Positions 17,470 through 27,202 are shown, counted from the first letter of the stretch. The stretch is DNA of 64,000 nt from Xylanibacter ruminicola Ga6B6 (GCF_000687715.1 NZ_JHXD01000014.1:1-64000); one strand, 5' to 3'. Notes: a model not told the origin generated them from the sequence alone. Made by a program: numbers and translations.

Positions 17470-18744
17470 ATGGCACAACCATTAGCTGAAAGACTGCGTC
17501 CACGCACTTTAGATGAGTATATCGGACAAGAACATCTGGTGGGTGAGGGGGCTGTTCTGCGTAAGATGATCGACGCAGGACGCATACCTTCGTTTATCCT
17601 TTGGGGCCCTCCTGGAGTGGGTAAAACCACCCTGGCCCAAATCATTGCCCACAAGTTAGAAACACCCTTCTACACGCTCTCGGCTGTAACGAGTGGTGTG
17701 AAGGATGTGCGCGAGGTAATTGAGCGTGCCCAGAAGGGCAGGTTCTTTAACGAGGCTTCACCTATATTATTTATAGATGAGATACACCGTTTCTCAAAGT
17801 CGCAGCAGGACTCGTTGCTGGGGGCTGTAGAGAAGGGTATCGTTACCCTGATTGGTGCCACAACCGAGAATCCGTCGTTCGAGGTAATCCGTCCGTTGCT
17901 GTCACGCTGTCAGCTCTATGTGCTCAAGTCGTTACAGAAGGACGACCTGCAGAAATTGCTGGAGCGCGCCATCCATACCGACGCTATCCTGAAGGAGCGA
18001 AACATCGTTCTACAGGAAACCAGCGCTATGCTGAGATATAGTGGAGGTGATGCGCGTAAGTTGTTGAATATCTTAGAGTTGGTAGTTGAAGCTGAAGCAG
18101 GGGATGAAGTAGTGATTACCGACGAGAAAGTGGTGAACCGTCTGCAGCAGAATCCGTTGGCTTACGATAAGGATGGCGAGATGCACTACGATATCATCTC
18201 GGCCTTTATCAAGAGCATTCGAGGTTCCGATCCCGATGCCGCACTATATTGGCTGGCACGTATGATTGAGGGCGGCGAAGACCCACAGTTTATCGCCCGT
18301 CGTCTGGTGATCAGCGCCTCAGAGGATATAGGTCTGGCCAATCCAAATGCCTTGCTGTTGGCCAATGCTGCGTTTGATGCGGTGATGAAGATTGGTTGGC
18401 CCGAGGGACGCATTCCTTTAGCCGAGGCTACGGTTTATCTAGCCACATCGCCAAAGAGCAACAGCGCTTACCTGGGTGTGGATGCTGCGCTCGATCTGGT
18501 ACGCCGTACGGGAAATCAGCCTGTGCCGCTGCCCATCCGTAATGCGCCCACACAGCTGATGAAGGATCTAGGCTATCACGACGGCTATAAGTATCCGCAC
18601 GACTTTGCAGGGCATTTTACACCACAGCAGTATATGCCTGATGCGCTGAAGAATGAACGTATCTGGCACGGACAGCATAATCCCGCTGAGGAGAAGATGT
18701 ACCAGCGCATGGTAAATTATTGGGGAAAACGATACGAGGACTAA
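17470..18744 (+). CDS. rarA: Replication-associated recombination protein A (AAA ATPase)
   Basis: A 424-residue AAA+ protein of the RarA/MgsA/WRNIP1 family. It starts MAQPLAERLRPRTLDEYIGQ, the family signature, followed by Walker [14 protein letters not shown] near residue 50, Walker B ILFIDEIHRFSKSQQD near residue 100, and the C-terminal tetramerisation region with YKYPHDFAGHF. It acts at stalled replication forks with SSB. The length is normal. The next gene follows 2 bases after the stop and is probably co-transcribed. Confidence 0.93.
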   Translation: MAQPLAERLRPRTLDEYIGQEHLVGEGAVLRKMIDAGRIPSFILWGPPGVGKTTLAQIIAHKLETPFYTLSAVTSGVKDVREVIERAQKGRFFNEASPILFIDEIHRFSKSQQDSLLGAVEKGIVTLIGATTENPSFEVIRPLLSRCQLYVLKSLQKDDLQKLLERAIHTDAILKERNIVLQETSAMLRYSGGDARKLLNILELVVEAEAGDEVVITDEKVVNRLQQNPLAYDKDGEMHYDIISAFIKSIRGSDPDAALYWLARMIEGGEDPQFIARRLVISASEDIGLANPNALLLANAAFDAVMKIGWPEGRIPLAEATVYLATSPKSNSAYLGVDAALDLVRRTGNQPVPLPIRNAPTQLMKDLGYHDGYKYPHDFAGHFTPQQYMPDALKNERIWHGQHNPAEEKMYQRMVNYWGKRYED

Positions 18745-18746
18745 TT

Positions 18747-19367
18747 ATGAATATGGATCAGGATTTAATCATCAAGTTGATAGAGTTGTTGGGCACATTC
18801 GCCTTTGCCATATCAGGTATCAGGCATGCAGCAGCCAAGCACTTCGACTGGTTTGGCGGCTATGTGTGCGGCGTGGCTGTGGCTATCGGCGGAGGTACCA
18901 TCCGTGACGTGATGTTAGGCACCACGCCATTCTGGATGACCAACGCTATCTATCTGATTTGTACCGCAGTAGCACTGCTTACCGTAGTGCTTTTCGGCAA
19001 ATGGATGGAGCCCTTGAAAAACGCTTGGTTTGTGTTCGATACCTTGGGTTTGGCACTCTTTACCATTGCCGGTATCCAGAAGAGTTTAGCCTTTGATCAG
19101 CCTTTCTGGGTGGCTATCATCATGGGCTGTATCACCGGTTCGGCTGGTGGCGTGATCCGTGATGTATTGCTGAACAACGAGCCCGTGATATTCCATAAGG
19201 AGATATACGCGATGGCCTGTGTGATAGGCGGCGTGGCCTATTGGGGACTTGACGAACTGGGTGTAGCTGCCGAAATAAGCGCGGTGGTAAGCTTTATCGT
19301 TACCTGTCTGATTCGTTTCCTGGCTGTGCGCTATCACCTTTCGCTCCCTGTATTAAAAGAGAAATAA
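18747..19367 (+). CDS. UPF0126/TRIC family membrane channel-like protein
   Basis: A 206-residue membrane protein with about seven hydrophobic segments. Two repeats of the UPF0126 domain are visible through the paired motifs GGGTIRDVML (near residue 50) and AGGVIRDVLL (near residue 135). The family is annotated as trimeric intracellular cation channel-like; bacterial homologues have potassium-channel folds, but their physiological role is not settled. The ATG at 18747 was chosen because it starts the first hydrophobic helix and lies 2 bases after the rarA stop; an in-frame ATG inside rarA is less likely. dnaB follows 13 bases later. Confidence 0.85.
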   Translation: MNMDQDLIIKLIELLGTFAFAISGIRHAAAKHFDWFGGYVCGVAVAIGGGTIRDVMLGTTPFWMTNAIYLICTAVALLTVVLFGKWMEPLKNAWFVFDTLGLALFTIAGIQKSLAFDQPFWVAIIMGCITGSAGGVIRDVLLNNEPVIFHKEIYAMACVIGGVAYWGLDELGVAAEISAVVSFIVTCLIRFLAVRYHLSLPVLKEK

Positions 19368-19380
19368 CTAAGTAATATAT

Positions 19381-20889
19381 ATGGCAGAACAAACAAATAG
19401 ACGAAGAAAAAGTAATAACCAGCCCGTAGATCCTACCTACGGACACCTTCAGCCACAGGCCTTGGAGATTGAAAAGGCTGTGCTGGGTGCGCTGATGATT
19501 GATAAGGATGCCTACGCGGTAGTGTGCGAGATTCTGCGTCCTGAGAGCTTCTACGAGCCTCGTAACCAGATGGTTTATGCCGCCATACGCGACTTGAGTA
19601 TGGAGGAAAAACCAGTTGATATCCTGACGGTTACCGACCAGTTGGCTAAGTCGGGTAATCTGGAGCAGGTAGGCGGTCCCGGTTATGTAGCCGAGCTGAG
19701 CTCGAACGTGGTATCATCGGCCAATATCGAGTATCACGCCAATATCATCGCCCAGAAGTCGCTGGCCCGTCAGCTCATCTCGTTCTCGAGCATGATTCAG
19801 ACAAAGGCTTTCGATGAGACGATTGATGTAGAAGACCTGATGCAAGAGGCCGAGGGTTCGCTCTTTGAGTTGTCGCAGCACAACATGAAGAAGGACTATA
19901 CGTCGATCGACCCTGTTATCTCGCTGGCTGTAAAGGGTATCCAGGATGCCGCTAAGAACACCGACGGTTTGACGGGTGTTTCAACGGGTTACTTTAAGCT
20001 TGACGACCTGACCAGTGGATGGCAGGCTTCCGACCTGGTGATTATCGCCGGACGTCCTGCGATGGGTAAGACATCGTTCGCCCTCTCAATGGCCAAGAAT
20101 ATTGCCGCCGATATCCGTACGCCAATGGCTTTCTTCTCGTTAGAAATGTCGAACGTTCAGTTGGTAAACCGATTAATCTCGAATGCCTGTGAGATTCAGG
20201 GTTCGAAGATTCTGAACGGACAGCTGCAACGTGATGAGTGGGAGCGACTGGATAAAAATATCAATAAACTGCTGGGTGCACCGCTGTATATCGACGATAC
20301 CCCAGGTCTTTCTGTATTCGAGTTGCGTACCAAGGCCCGTCGACTGGTTCGTGAGCATGGTGTGAAGCTGATTATGATCGACTACCTGCAGCTGATGAAT
20401 GCCAACGGTATGCGATTCAGTAGCCGACAGGAAGAGGTGTCAACCATCTCTCGTTCGCTTAAGGGTTTGGCTAAGGAGTTGAATATTCCTATCCTGGCGC
20501 TGAGTCAGCTGAACCGTGGTGTTGAGAGTCGTGAAGGATTGGAAGGAAAGCGCCCCCAGCTGAGCGACCTGCGTGAGTCGGGAGCCATCGAGCAGGATGC
20601 CGACATGGTACTGTTCGTACACCGTCCTGAGTACTATCATATCTATCAGGATGATAACGGACGCGACCTTCACGGTATGGCACAGATTATTATTGCTAAG
20701 CACCGTAAGGGAGCTACGGGCGACGTATTGCTTACCTTCCGTGGTGAGTACACCCGTTTTGAGAATCCTGAGGATAAAGCTATCGAGAACCGTGCCCCAA
20801 TGGGTGGCGGCGAGATATTGGGATCAAAAATAAACGGAGACAACCCACCGTTGCCTCCGTCAGATCCAAACGAACCGTTACCTTTCTAA
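19381..20889 (+). CDS. dnaB: Replicative DNA helicase DnaB
   Basis: A 502-residue hexameric helicase. The N-terminal domain (about 25-130, HLQPQALEIEKAVLGALMID) is followed by a linker and the RecA-like motor: Walker A AGRPAMGKTSFALSMA near residue 224, Walker B LIMIDYLQLM near residue 325, and SQLNRGVESR. It unwinds DNA at the fork with the primase. The C-terminus ends PSDPNEPLPF, an acidic/proline tail closing in PF that resembles the SSB C-terminal peptide. It is probably in one transcript with rarA and the TRIC-like gene, and it converges on the next gene with a 3-base gap. Confidence 0.96.
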   Translation: MAEQTNRRRKSNNQPVDPTYGHLQPQALEIEKAVLGALMIDKDAYAVVCEILRPESFYEPRNQMVYAAIRDLSMEEKPVDILTVTDQLAKSGNLEQVGGPGYVAELSSNVVSSANIEYHANIIAQKSLARQLISFSSMIQTKAFDETIDVEDLMQEAEGSLFELSQHNMKKDYTSIDPVISLAVKGIQDAAKNTDGLTGVSTGYFKLDDLTSGWQASDLVIIAGRPAMGKTSFALSMAKNIAADIRTPMAFFSLEMSNVQLVNRLISNACEIQGSKILNGQLQRDEWERLDKNINKLLGAPLYIDDTPGLSVFELRTKARRLVREHGVKLIMIDYLQLMNANGMRFSSRQEEVSTISRSLKGLAKELNIPILALSQLNRGVESREGLEGKRPQLSDLRESGAIEQDADMVLFVHRPEYYHIYQDDNGRDLHGMAQIIIAKHRKGATGDVLLTFRGEYTRFENPEDKAIENRAPMGGGEILGSKINGDNPPLPPSDPNEPLPF

Positions 20890-20892
20890 CGG

Positions 20893-22554
20893 TTATTTGT
20901 ATTTCTCAATCAAGTTATCTGCCTGCAGATTGCCCATTTCCTTGGCTTTCTGCAGGTTTTGTATTCCCTCTTTCTTGTTGCCTTTCAGGCACTGGGCCAC
21001 ACCTAAGAACAAGTAGCCGTCGCTATCGTTAGCATCAACGCTCAGACTCTCCTTAGCGGTTGCTATCGCATTGTCGTATAGACCTACACGGATTTCGAGC
21101 GAGGCCTTCTCGGCATAATAATAGGTCTCCTTAGGATTCATCACAATGGCGCGGGTGATATCGTTGAGTGCCTGCTGATACAAGCGCCCCTCGATTTCGG
21201 CCTGATGACGGATGTAGTAGAAGTTATCATTTACGTTGGCTTTCATCAGCTCCTCGTAATCGTTCATGTCGGCGATAGCCTCACGGAATTTCTTAGCCTG
21301 CAAACGAGCCTGGGCGCGTGACCACAGATAAGGGGCGGCTTCCTTCAGGTAGGGCTTGCTGAACATGTTCATGGCGCTATCCATCAGGGCCAGCATCGAG
21401 GTGGTGTCCTGCAGCATCTCCTTACAACGGGCAGCGCTGAAGTATAGCTCGGCACTCTTCATGTTGGTGTTTGAGAGATCGTTGAAGATGTCGTAGGCTT
21501 CGGCGTATTTCTTCTGGGCAAACAGAATGTTAGCCTCAGTCTGACGATACATCGACTGTGGATTAAAGGTGTTGGCGGTACGAACCTCTTCAAGCGCCTT
21601 GTCCAGTGTCCACTTATCGTAAGGCACATCAGCCTGGAATATCATTTTGTTATAGATCATGCGGCCATAGTTGTAATGGGCATCATCCTTCTGCTGAGCG
21701 TATTTGATGGCCATCTCCATATCTCTGTCGGCGGCGGCAAAATCATTAGCACCAGCCTCAAGCTGAGCACGGTACATATAACCGTCGGCTGCGTTGGGGA
21801 ACTTATGGATAAAGTCCTCAATCAGGGCTGCATAAGCGGCTGAATCCTGACGTGTCTGGGCCATATAGAGTGCCAGAACGGCCTCCTTGATGTTATCGGG
21901 CAATTCCTTCTTAATCTTGGTTTCCAACAGACTCGACTCGTTCATGCCAAAGCCCGATATCTTCAGCGAATCGGCAAAGCGGGCGCTAACGGCATAGGTG
22001 AGTGTATCCTTATCGGTAGCGGGCTGCTGCATCAGGCCGATGACTTCGCCCAGCTGGTTAATCAGCGGACAGCTAACGGTGTTGGCGGGCATGGTGAGCG
22101 CTACGGTATAGTAATCGTACTCGCCTTGGAAGGTTTCTGCCTTGCGAACGGTACCTGCTGGCACGTTCTTTACTTCGTGATAGGGCAGCAACCAAGCCTG
22201 ACTGCCTACTGTGGCCGAAGCGCTGCTGATGACCAGAGGCTGTGTTTTACCGCTTACGCGGAACTTTACTACATCGTACATATCGTTTACACCTACGATG
22301 CTTACTACGGGCAGTTCCTTACCTGCTGCATCAATTACTACAGCTCTTGTGGCACCCTTGAATGGAGTGTAGTTACTTACGGCATCGCCATTGGCGCTGG
22401 TAAAGAAACCGTTACTGCTGCCGATGAGCGAACCGTCTTCGGCAAAGGTTTTCAGGGTGAATACCGACTTAGTGGCTTTCTTTACCCAGCTAGGCTGAGC
22501 GCCAGCCAGTAATGGCATCACCGTCAGTAATATTAAGAATAATCTTTTTTTCAT
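20893..22554 (-). CDS. Exported trypsin-like pseudoprotease fused to TPR repeats
   Basis: A 553-residue protein with a signal peptide (MKKRLFLILLTVMPLLAGAQ). Residues of about 20-200 resemble a DegP/trypsin-like peptidase domain, but catalytic residues are missing. The His position reads AVSNYTPFKGA, with Tyr where a functional enzyme has TNxHV. The Ser position reads NTVSCPLINQLGEVIG, where GNSGGPL would be expected. The Asp-like NDMYDVVKFRV is retained. The rest is built of tetratricopeptide repeats (about residues 230-550). It is therefore likely a periplasmic binding or scaffolding protein rather than a protease. Its promoter box TAACTTTG at 22584-22591 overlaps the recN stop. Confidence 0.75.
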   Translation of the reverse strand: MKKRLFLILLTVMPLLAGAQPSWVKKATKSVFTLKTFAEDGSLIGSSNGFFTSANGDAVSNYTPFKGATRAVVIDAAGKELPVVSIVGVNDMYDVVKFRVSGKTQPLVISSASATVGSQAWLLPYHEVKNVPAGTVRKAETFQGEYDYYTVALTMPANTVSCPLINQLGEVIGLMQQPATDKDTLTYAVSARFADSLKISGFGMNESSLLETKIKKELPDNIKEAVLALYMAQTRQDSAAYAALIEDFIHKFPNAADGYMYRAQLEAGANDFAAADRDMEMAIKYAQQKDDAHYNYGRMIYNKMIFQADVPYDKWTLDKALEEVRTANTFNPQSMYRQTEANILFAQKKYAEAYDIFNDLSNTNMKSAELYFSAARCKEMLQDTTSMLALMDSAMNMFSKPYLKEAAPYLWSRAQARLQAKKFREAIADMNDYEELMKANVNDNFYYIRHQAEIEGRLYQQALNDITRAIVMNPKETYYYAEKASLEIRVGLYDNAIATAKESLSVDANDSDGYLFLGVAQCLKGNKKEGIQNLQKAKEMGNLQADNLIEKYK

Positions 22555-22583
22555 ATTTCTTTTATTTTTCAATGTTCAATGTT

Positions 22584-22591
22584 CAAAGTTA
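22584..22591 (-). promoter_or_regulatory. Promoter -7 box for the pseudoprotease-TPR gene
   Basis: The minus strand reads TAACTTTG, overlapping the recN stop codon and 29 bases before the ATG at 22554. A short tandem repeat (AACATTG twice) follows in the leader. Confidence 0.5.
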
Positions 22592-24247
22592 ATGTCCCAG
22601 CAGAGCTTTTGCATTCTGTATGGCGGCCTCCGATACGTCGCTACCACTCAGCATCTGGGCAATCTCGCGTACACGCTCGTCGGCATCAAGTTGGCGCATC
22701 TTACTGGTGGTACCGTTGGCGGTCTCGTTCTTCTCAACCTTATAATGTACCGAGCCTAAGGCTGCAATCTGCGGCAGGTGCGTGATGCTGATAACCTGAC
22801 GACCATGACCGCCCATCTCCTTCATAATCTGAGCCATCATCTCGGCTGTTTTACCACTCACACCGGTATCAATCTCGTCGAAGATAATCGTAGGCAACTT
22901 CACGGCGCCGCTGATCATCGCCTTGAGCGACAACATCACACGGGCAATCTCACCACCCGAAGCCACCTGCGAAACAGGCTGGAGTGGGGTAGAAGTGTTG
23001 GCGCTGAACAGGAACGAAACCCTATCGGTACCATTTATGCCCAACTCAATAGCAGTAAGCTGGATGCTGAAACGAACGTGTGGCATACCTAATGGTACCA
23101 GGCGTTTCTGCATCTCGTCCTCAATCTTCTTGGCGGCCTTAGTGCGCAGTTTGGTGAGCGCTTCAGCCTCCTTACGGGCTTGGGCTTCCAACTGGCTGAG
23201 ACGTGCCTTCACTTCGTCGAGTGACTCGTCGCCGTTCTCGATGGCCTGCAACTGCTGCTGCAAGTTGTCGCGCTTCTCAATCAGCGCCTCGATAGCGTCA
23301 ACGTGGTATTTCTTCTCTAACTCGTAGATGCGATCCAAACGGTTGTTAACCTGATCCAGTTCGGCAGGATCGAAATCTACCGACTCTAATAGGCTGCTGA
23401 TTTCATGAGCCACATCCTTCAGGTCGATATAGCTGCTGTCGATACGCTGAATCAAATCGCCCACCTCGGGATACACAGCCTCGATGCTTCGTAAGGCCGA
23501 GAGCGATGAACGCAACTGTTCTATCACGCCGTTCTGCTCGGCCGATAGGGCGTTGTCGGTAGTATATAGGGCGCTCTTGATATCCTCGGAGTGCTCCATC
23601 GTGTCGCTGCGCTGTTCCAGCTCTTCCTGCTCGCCTTCAAGCAGGTGTGCATTCTGAAGCTCCTCGTATTGGAATTGCAGGAAATCGCGGTTCTCACGGT
23701 TGCGTTCGATAGCTGCTTGCAACTCAGCCAATTCTTTCTCGGCAGACTGATAAGCAGCGTATGTCTGCTGGTATTTGGCCAACTGAGTAGCGTCGTCGGC
23801 AATGATATCTACCACCTCTAACTGGAAGTCCTGCTTGTTCAGCAACAGGTTCTGATGTTGCGAGTGAACATCCATCAGCTGGTCGCCTAACTCCTTGAGC
23901 ATAGAGAGAGCTACAGGCGTGTCGTTGATAAACGCGCGACTCTTACCGGCTGCTGTAAGTTCGCGACGGATGATACAGTCGTCGGCATCGTACTCGATAT
24001 CGTTCTCGTCGAAGAATGCCTGCATGTTGTAGCGCGACAAATCAAAATGCGCCTCAATCACACATTTATCGGCTCCTTGTTTGATGGTTTTCGAGTCGGC
24101 ACGCTGTCCTAACAGCAACGCAATGGCGCCTAGGATAATACTCTTTCCGGCTCCAGTTTCACCAGTGATAACCGAGAAACCTTCGTAGAGCGAGATATCC
24201 AGCTCGTCGATCAGCGTAAAGTTCTTGATATATAAATGCTTAAGCAT
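22589..24247 (-). CDS. recN: DNA repair protein RecN
   Basis: A 552-residue SMC-like ATPase. Walker A is ITGETGAGKSIILGAIALLL near residue 30, the centre is a long coiled coil (about 155-370), the signature-like region is QVASGGEIARVMLSLKAM, and Walker B is IIFDEIDTGVSGKTAEMMAQ. RecN acts in double-strand break repair and end joining of sister chromatids. The length is standard. It lies 7 bases after the DUF4835 gene in a run of dnaN, exonuclease, DUF4835 and recN, all on the minus strand. Confidence 0.96.
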   Translation of the reverse strand: MLKHLYIKNFTLIDELDISLYEGFSVITGETGAGKSIILGAIALLLGQRADSKTIKQGADKCVIEAHFDLSRYNMQAFFDENDIEYDADDCIIRRELTAAGKSRAFINDTPVALSMLKELGDQLMDVHSQHQNLLLNKQDFQLEVVDIIADDATQLAKYQQTYAAYQSAEKELAELQAAIERNRENRDFLQFQYEELQNAHLLEGEQEELEQRSDTMEHSEDIKSALYTTDNALSAEQNGVIEQLRSSLSALRSIEAVYPEVGDLIQRIDSSYIDLKDVAHEISSLLESVDFDPAELDQVNNRLDRIYELEKKYHVDAIEALIEKRDNLQQQLQAIENGDESLDEVKARLSQLEAQARKEAEALTKLRTKAAKKIEDEMQKRLVPLGMPHVRFSIQLTAIELGINGTDRVSFLFSANTSTPLQPVSQVASGGEIARVMLSLKAMISGAVKLPTIIFDEIDTGVSGKTAEMMAQIMKEMGGHGRQVISITHLPQIAALGSVHYKVEKNETANGTTSKMRQLDADERVREIAQMLSGSDVSEAAIQNAKALLGH

Positions 24248-24254
24248 AGTAACT

Positions 24255-25160
24255 CTATTTGGTAATTTGTTCCCAACTATTATTTTGCGAGGCGTTCAGG
24301 CCCATCAGCAAGTCGTAGATACGTTGTTTCTCTTTTTGTGTACCTTTACCTTTGTAGATGTTGGCCAACTCATCCTTCTTGTAGTCGGTCCATATCTGCG
24401 GCAACAAACTCAGCGGCTTGTTTTCGTGGGCCTGTTGAAGGTCGTTCTCGAGTGCTGCCGATATTTCTGTTCGGCCACGTTCGGCGTTATTGGTCATCTC
24501 GTCGAGTCCCTTACGATAATAATCGTATTGCAACTGGCGGAAGGGTTTCATGCCTTCGTCCATATAATCATTGATAATGGCAAAGCGGTTGCGGTTGTCC
24601 TCGAACGATTTCCAACCCGTAAAACCTAAGTTCTGGGCGTTGTTAACCAGCACCAGACAGCGCTGTAGTACATCTGTTCCCCCCATTGGCACAAAGCTGT
24701 CGAGGTCTAAGCCAATCGTCAGTAAAGCGTAGTAGGCTAGGAGAGCGGTCAGTTGGTTGTCGATGTTCTCTTCGGCAAAGTTTAACTGGTCGAACTGCTG
24801 GAACACAAAGTTAAAGTTGGCATCCCTATTATTATATAATGTAGTGGTATAAGCTGCATTATAAACAGGGCGGTTGGCTTGTATAAGTGCGGTACACTCA
24901 AAGCGGTTCTCATCGCGAAGATACTTGTTTACAGTCAGGTTCATGTTGCACTGAATGCGTTCGTTTTTCTGAAACTGCAGGTCGGTCCATGCGCGCTCGT
25001 TCATAAACTGCTCGATGGTTTGCTGCAGGTTCTCAAACACGCTGGCATCGGTGCCTTGTATCTGACTGTGGTTCACACTAACCTTAACTTGCAGCTCTTG
25101 GGCATGTATTCCAAGAACTGCAAGTAGTGCTAGTATGGTTAAACAAGTATTCCTGATCAT
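24255..25160 (-). CDS. DUF4835 family exported protein
   Basis: A 301-residue protein with a signal peptide (MIRNTCLTILALLAVLGIHA). The mature chain begins QELQVKVSVNHSQIQGTD, the usual start of the DUF4835 (PF16119) family, and NFVFQQFDQLNFAEENIDNQ is a conserved core. The family is specific to Bacteroidota and typically sits beside recN, as here. Some databases name it PorD of the type IX secretion system; I recall that label but cannot confirm it for this protein. It overlaps the exonuclease gene by 4 bases. In other members of the phylum coaBC often lies next to it; it is absent here. Confidence 0.8.
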   Translation of the reverse strand: MIRNTCLTILALLAVLGIHAQELQVKVSVNHSQIQGTDASVFENLQQTIEQFMNERAWTDLQFQKNERIQCNMNLTVNKYLRDENRFECTALIQANRPVYNAAYTTTLYNNRDANFNFVFQQFDQLNFAEENIDNQLTALLAYYALLTIGLDLDSFVPMGGTDVLQRCLVLVNNAQNLGFTGWKSFEDNRNRFAIINDYMDEGMKPFRQLQYDYYRKGLDEMTNNAERGRTEISAALENDLQQAHENKPLSLLPQIWTDYKKDELANIYKGKGTQKEKQRIYDLLMGLNASQNNSWEQITK

Positions 25161-26014
25161 CCGTTAAGTTTTGACTCGCGAAGACGAATTCTTGTAAGTA
25201 CTTGCTTGGTGTTATACGTGAAGTCGCCCGAAAGAATCCAACTGTAATAGCCTGGGTCGATATGCAGCACGTCGGCTACAGGAATGCCCTTGTGCTTTCC
25301 GAAGTTGAATACCTCGGTGAGGCGTGGATTTCCTTGTTCGTCGAGTAGGGTATTACCGTTGCGATCCTTCATCTCGCCCCAAACAATACGACCGGCAAAG
25401 TCTACATTGTTGTTAGCACGCGAGAATTCGGCTAGCTTGTTCATATCGTTCTCAAGCACCTTCTCGGGGTCTTCATTAGCACCTGGTGCATACTTGTCCA
25501 GCTCGCCCATCAGCACACGATAGGTGGCTTCGGTATCCTGGTCGGCACGGTGTGCTTCGAAGTCTTCCTCCATCTTGCGTCCGCAGTAGAACTTATAGGC
25601 AGCAGCCAGATTGCGGCGCTCCATCTTATGGAAAATGGTCTGTGCGTCGATCATCTTACACTTGCTGAAATCAAAATCTACGCCAGCACGCAGGAATTCC
25701 TCAGCGAGAAGGGGAATATCAAAGTGGTTTGAGTTAAAACCCGCAAAGTCGCAGCCTGTAAATTTCTCGGCCAGCACGGCGCCCAACTGTTTGAATGTGG
25801 GCTTGTCCTTTACGTCATCGTTCGAGATACCCGTAAGCTGGGTAATCATCGGCTCGATGGGCTTTTCGGGGTTTACCAACTCGTTGCCGCGTTCTTCGTG
25901 TCCGTCGGGATATACTTTTATATACGAGATCTGGATAATACGGTCCTTAACCAAGTCAAGGCCCGTAGTCTCCAGATCGAATATTACCAGAGGTTTAGTT
26001 AAATTCAGTTTCAC
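25157..26014 (-). CDS. DnaQ-like 3'-5' exonuclease (DNA polymerase III epsilon-like)
   Basis: A 285-residue protein with DEDDh exonuclease motifs: ExoI FDLETTGLDL near residue 14, ExoII NSNHFDIPLL near residue 95, and ExoIII HRADQDTEATYR near residue 155. It should act as a proofreading or maintenance exonuclease beside dnaN. The C-terminal 100 residues carry a conserved GKHKGIPVADVLHIDPGYYSW segment seen in this exonuclease group. The start is GTG at 26014 with a good ribosome site (GGGAGAAG) a few bases upstream; no ATG fits. It lies 19 bases after dnaN and overlaps the DUF4835 gene by 4 bases. Confidence 0.87.
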   Translation of the reverse strand: MKLNLTKPLVIFDLETTGLDLVKDRIIQISYIKVYPDGHEERGNELVNPEKPIEPMITQLTGISNDDVKDKPTFKQLGAVLAEKFTGCDFAGFNSNHFDIPLLAEEFLRAGVDFDFSKCKMIDAQTIFHKMERRNLAAAYKFYCGRKMEEDFEAHRADQDTEATYRVLMGELDKYAPGANEDPEKVLENDMNKLAEFSRANNNVDFAGRIVWGEMKDRNGNTLLDEQGNPRLTEVFNFGKHKGIPVADVLHIDPGYYSWILSGDFTYNTKQVLTRIRLRESKLNG

Positions 26015-26033
26015 CTTTTTCTTCTCCCGCTTT

Positions 26034-27158
26034 TTAGTCGTTAATAAGCATAGGCATCATCAGCATAACAACCTCCTGATTCTCTGGCTGCTCTGAAGGC
26101 AGAACCAAACCAGCGCGACTAGAGTCGGCCAACTGGATAATGACATCAGGACACTCGATGTTGCCCAGAATCTCGATAAAGGCGTTGCCCTTGAAACCAA
26201 TGCTCATTGGTATGCCGTTATACTCACAGGTCATGCGCTCTGTAGCGGTCTTTGAGAAGTCGTAGTCCTCAGCATCCAGCTGGAATGTAGAGCCTTCAAC
26301 GTGGAAGCGTACCAGATTGCTAGAATCGTTAGCAAATGGCTGTACGCGGCGCAGGGCAGCCAGCAGTGACAGACGATCCAGACGAACCTCGTTAGGATTA
26401 TTCTGTGGAATAACTGAGTTATAGTTGGGGTAGCGACCCTCAATCAGGCGGCACAGCAGCACACCATCACCGTAGTTAACCTCGGCGTTGCGCTCGTCGA
26501 AACGGATGGTAACATCGCCACCATCTTTACCCAGCAGGTTCTTCAGCAGGTTAGCGGGCTTCTTAGGCAGGATAAATGCCGATGGCTCCTCGCTCTTAAT
26601 GCTGAATATCTTGTTGCGAACCAGCTTGTGTCCGTCTGAAGCAACTACTGCCAGGTGATCGGGAGTAAGATCGAAGTAGATACCGTTCATCACAGGACGG
26701 AGCTCATCCTGAGCGGTAGCGAAGATGCTACGGTTGATGTTCTCGGCCAGGATGGCGTTCTGCAGAACAATAGTCTTGGCAAACTCGCTAACTGACTGTG
26801 CCACAGGGAATTCGTCGGCATTGTCGACAGGCAGTGAGAACAAACCGTTCTGGTAGGTGATCTTTACCAGATTCTGCTCCAGATCCACGTCGAATGTGAT
26901 GGGCTGCTCTGAGAAGCCTTTAACGGCCTCCAGCAGGTCGTGGTTACCGATAGCAAACCGGAAGTCGCCATCGCTTTCGGTCAGCTCCAGCTGGGTCTTC
27001 ATCACGTTCTCAGAATCTGATGCTGTCAGATGCAGAACATTGTTTTCGATCTCGAATAAAAAGTCACCCAGGATGGGTAGAGCATTTTTACTGTTAATCA
27101 CTCTCGAGAGTGCAACGAGCTTAGAGCTCAGTGCTGTGCTTGATAATGTAAAACGCAT
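26034..27158 (-). CDS. dnaN: DNA polymerase III subunit beta (sliding clamp)
   Basis: A 374-residue clamp with three repeated domains. It starts MRFTLSSTALSSKLVALSRV and contains the family landmarks ASDSENVMKTQLE, RSIFATAQDELRPVMNGIYF, ASDGHKLVRN and the C-terminal VMLMMPMLIND. As a ring-shaped dimer it tethers the polymerase to DNA and recruits repair proteins. It is the first gene of the exonuclease/DUF4835/recN run. The promoter TAATTTTG is at 27203-27210. Confidence 0.97.
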   Translation of the reverse strand: MRFTLSSTALSSKLVALSRVINSKNALPILGDFLFEIENNVLHLTASDSENVMKTQLELTESDGDFRFAIGNHDLLEAVKGFSEQPITFDVDLEQNLVKITYQNGLFSLPVDNADEFPVAQSVSEFAKTIVLQNAILAENINRSIFATAQDELRPVMNGIYFDLTPDHLAVVASDGHKLVRNKIFSIKSEEPSAFILPKKPANLLKNLLGKDGGDVTIRFDERNAEVNYGDGVLLCRLIEGRYPNYNSVIPQNNPNEVRLDRLSLLAALRRVQPFANDSSNLVRFHVEGSTFQLDAEDYDFSKTATERMTCEYNGIPMSIGFKGNAFIEILGNIECPDVIIQLADSSRAGLVLPSEQPENQEVVMLMMPMLIND

Positions 27159-27202
27159 AGTTTATAGTTATTTTATTATTCTACATATTATATTATTGGT
27201 TA

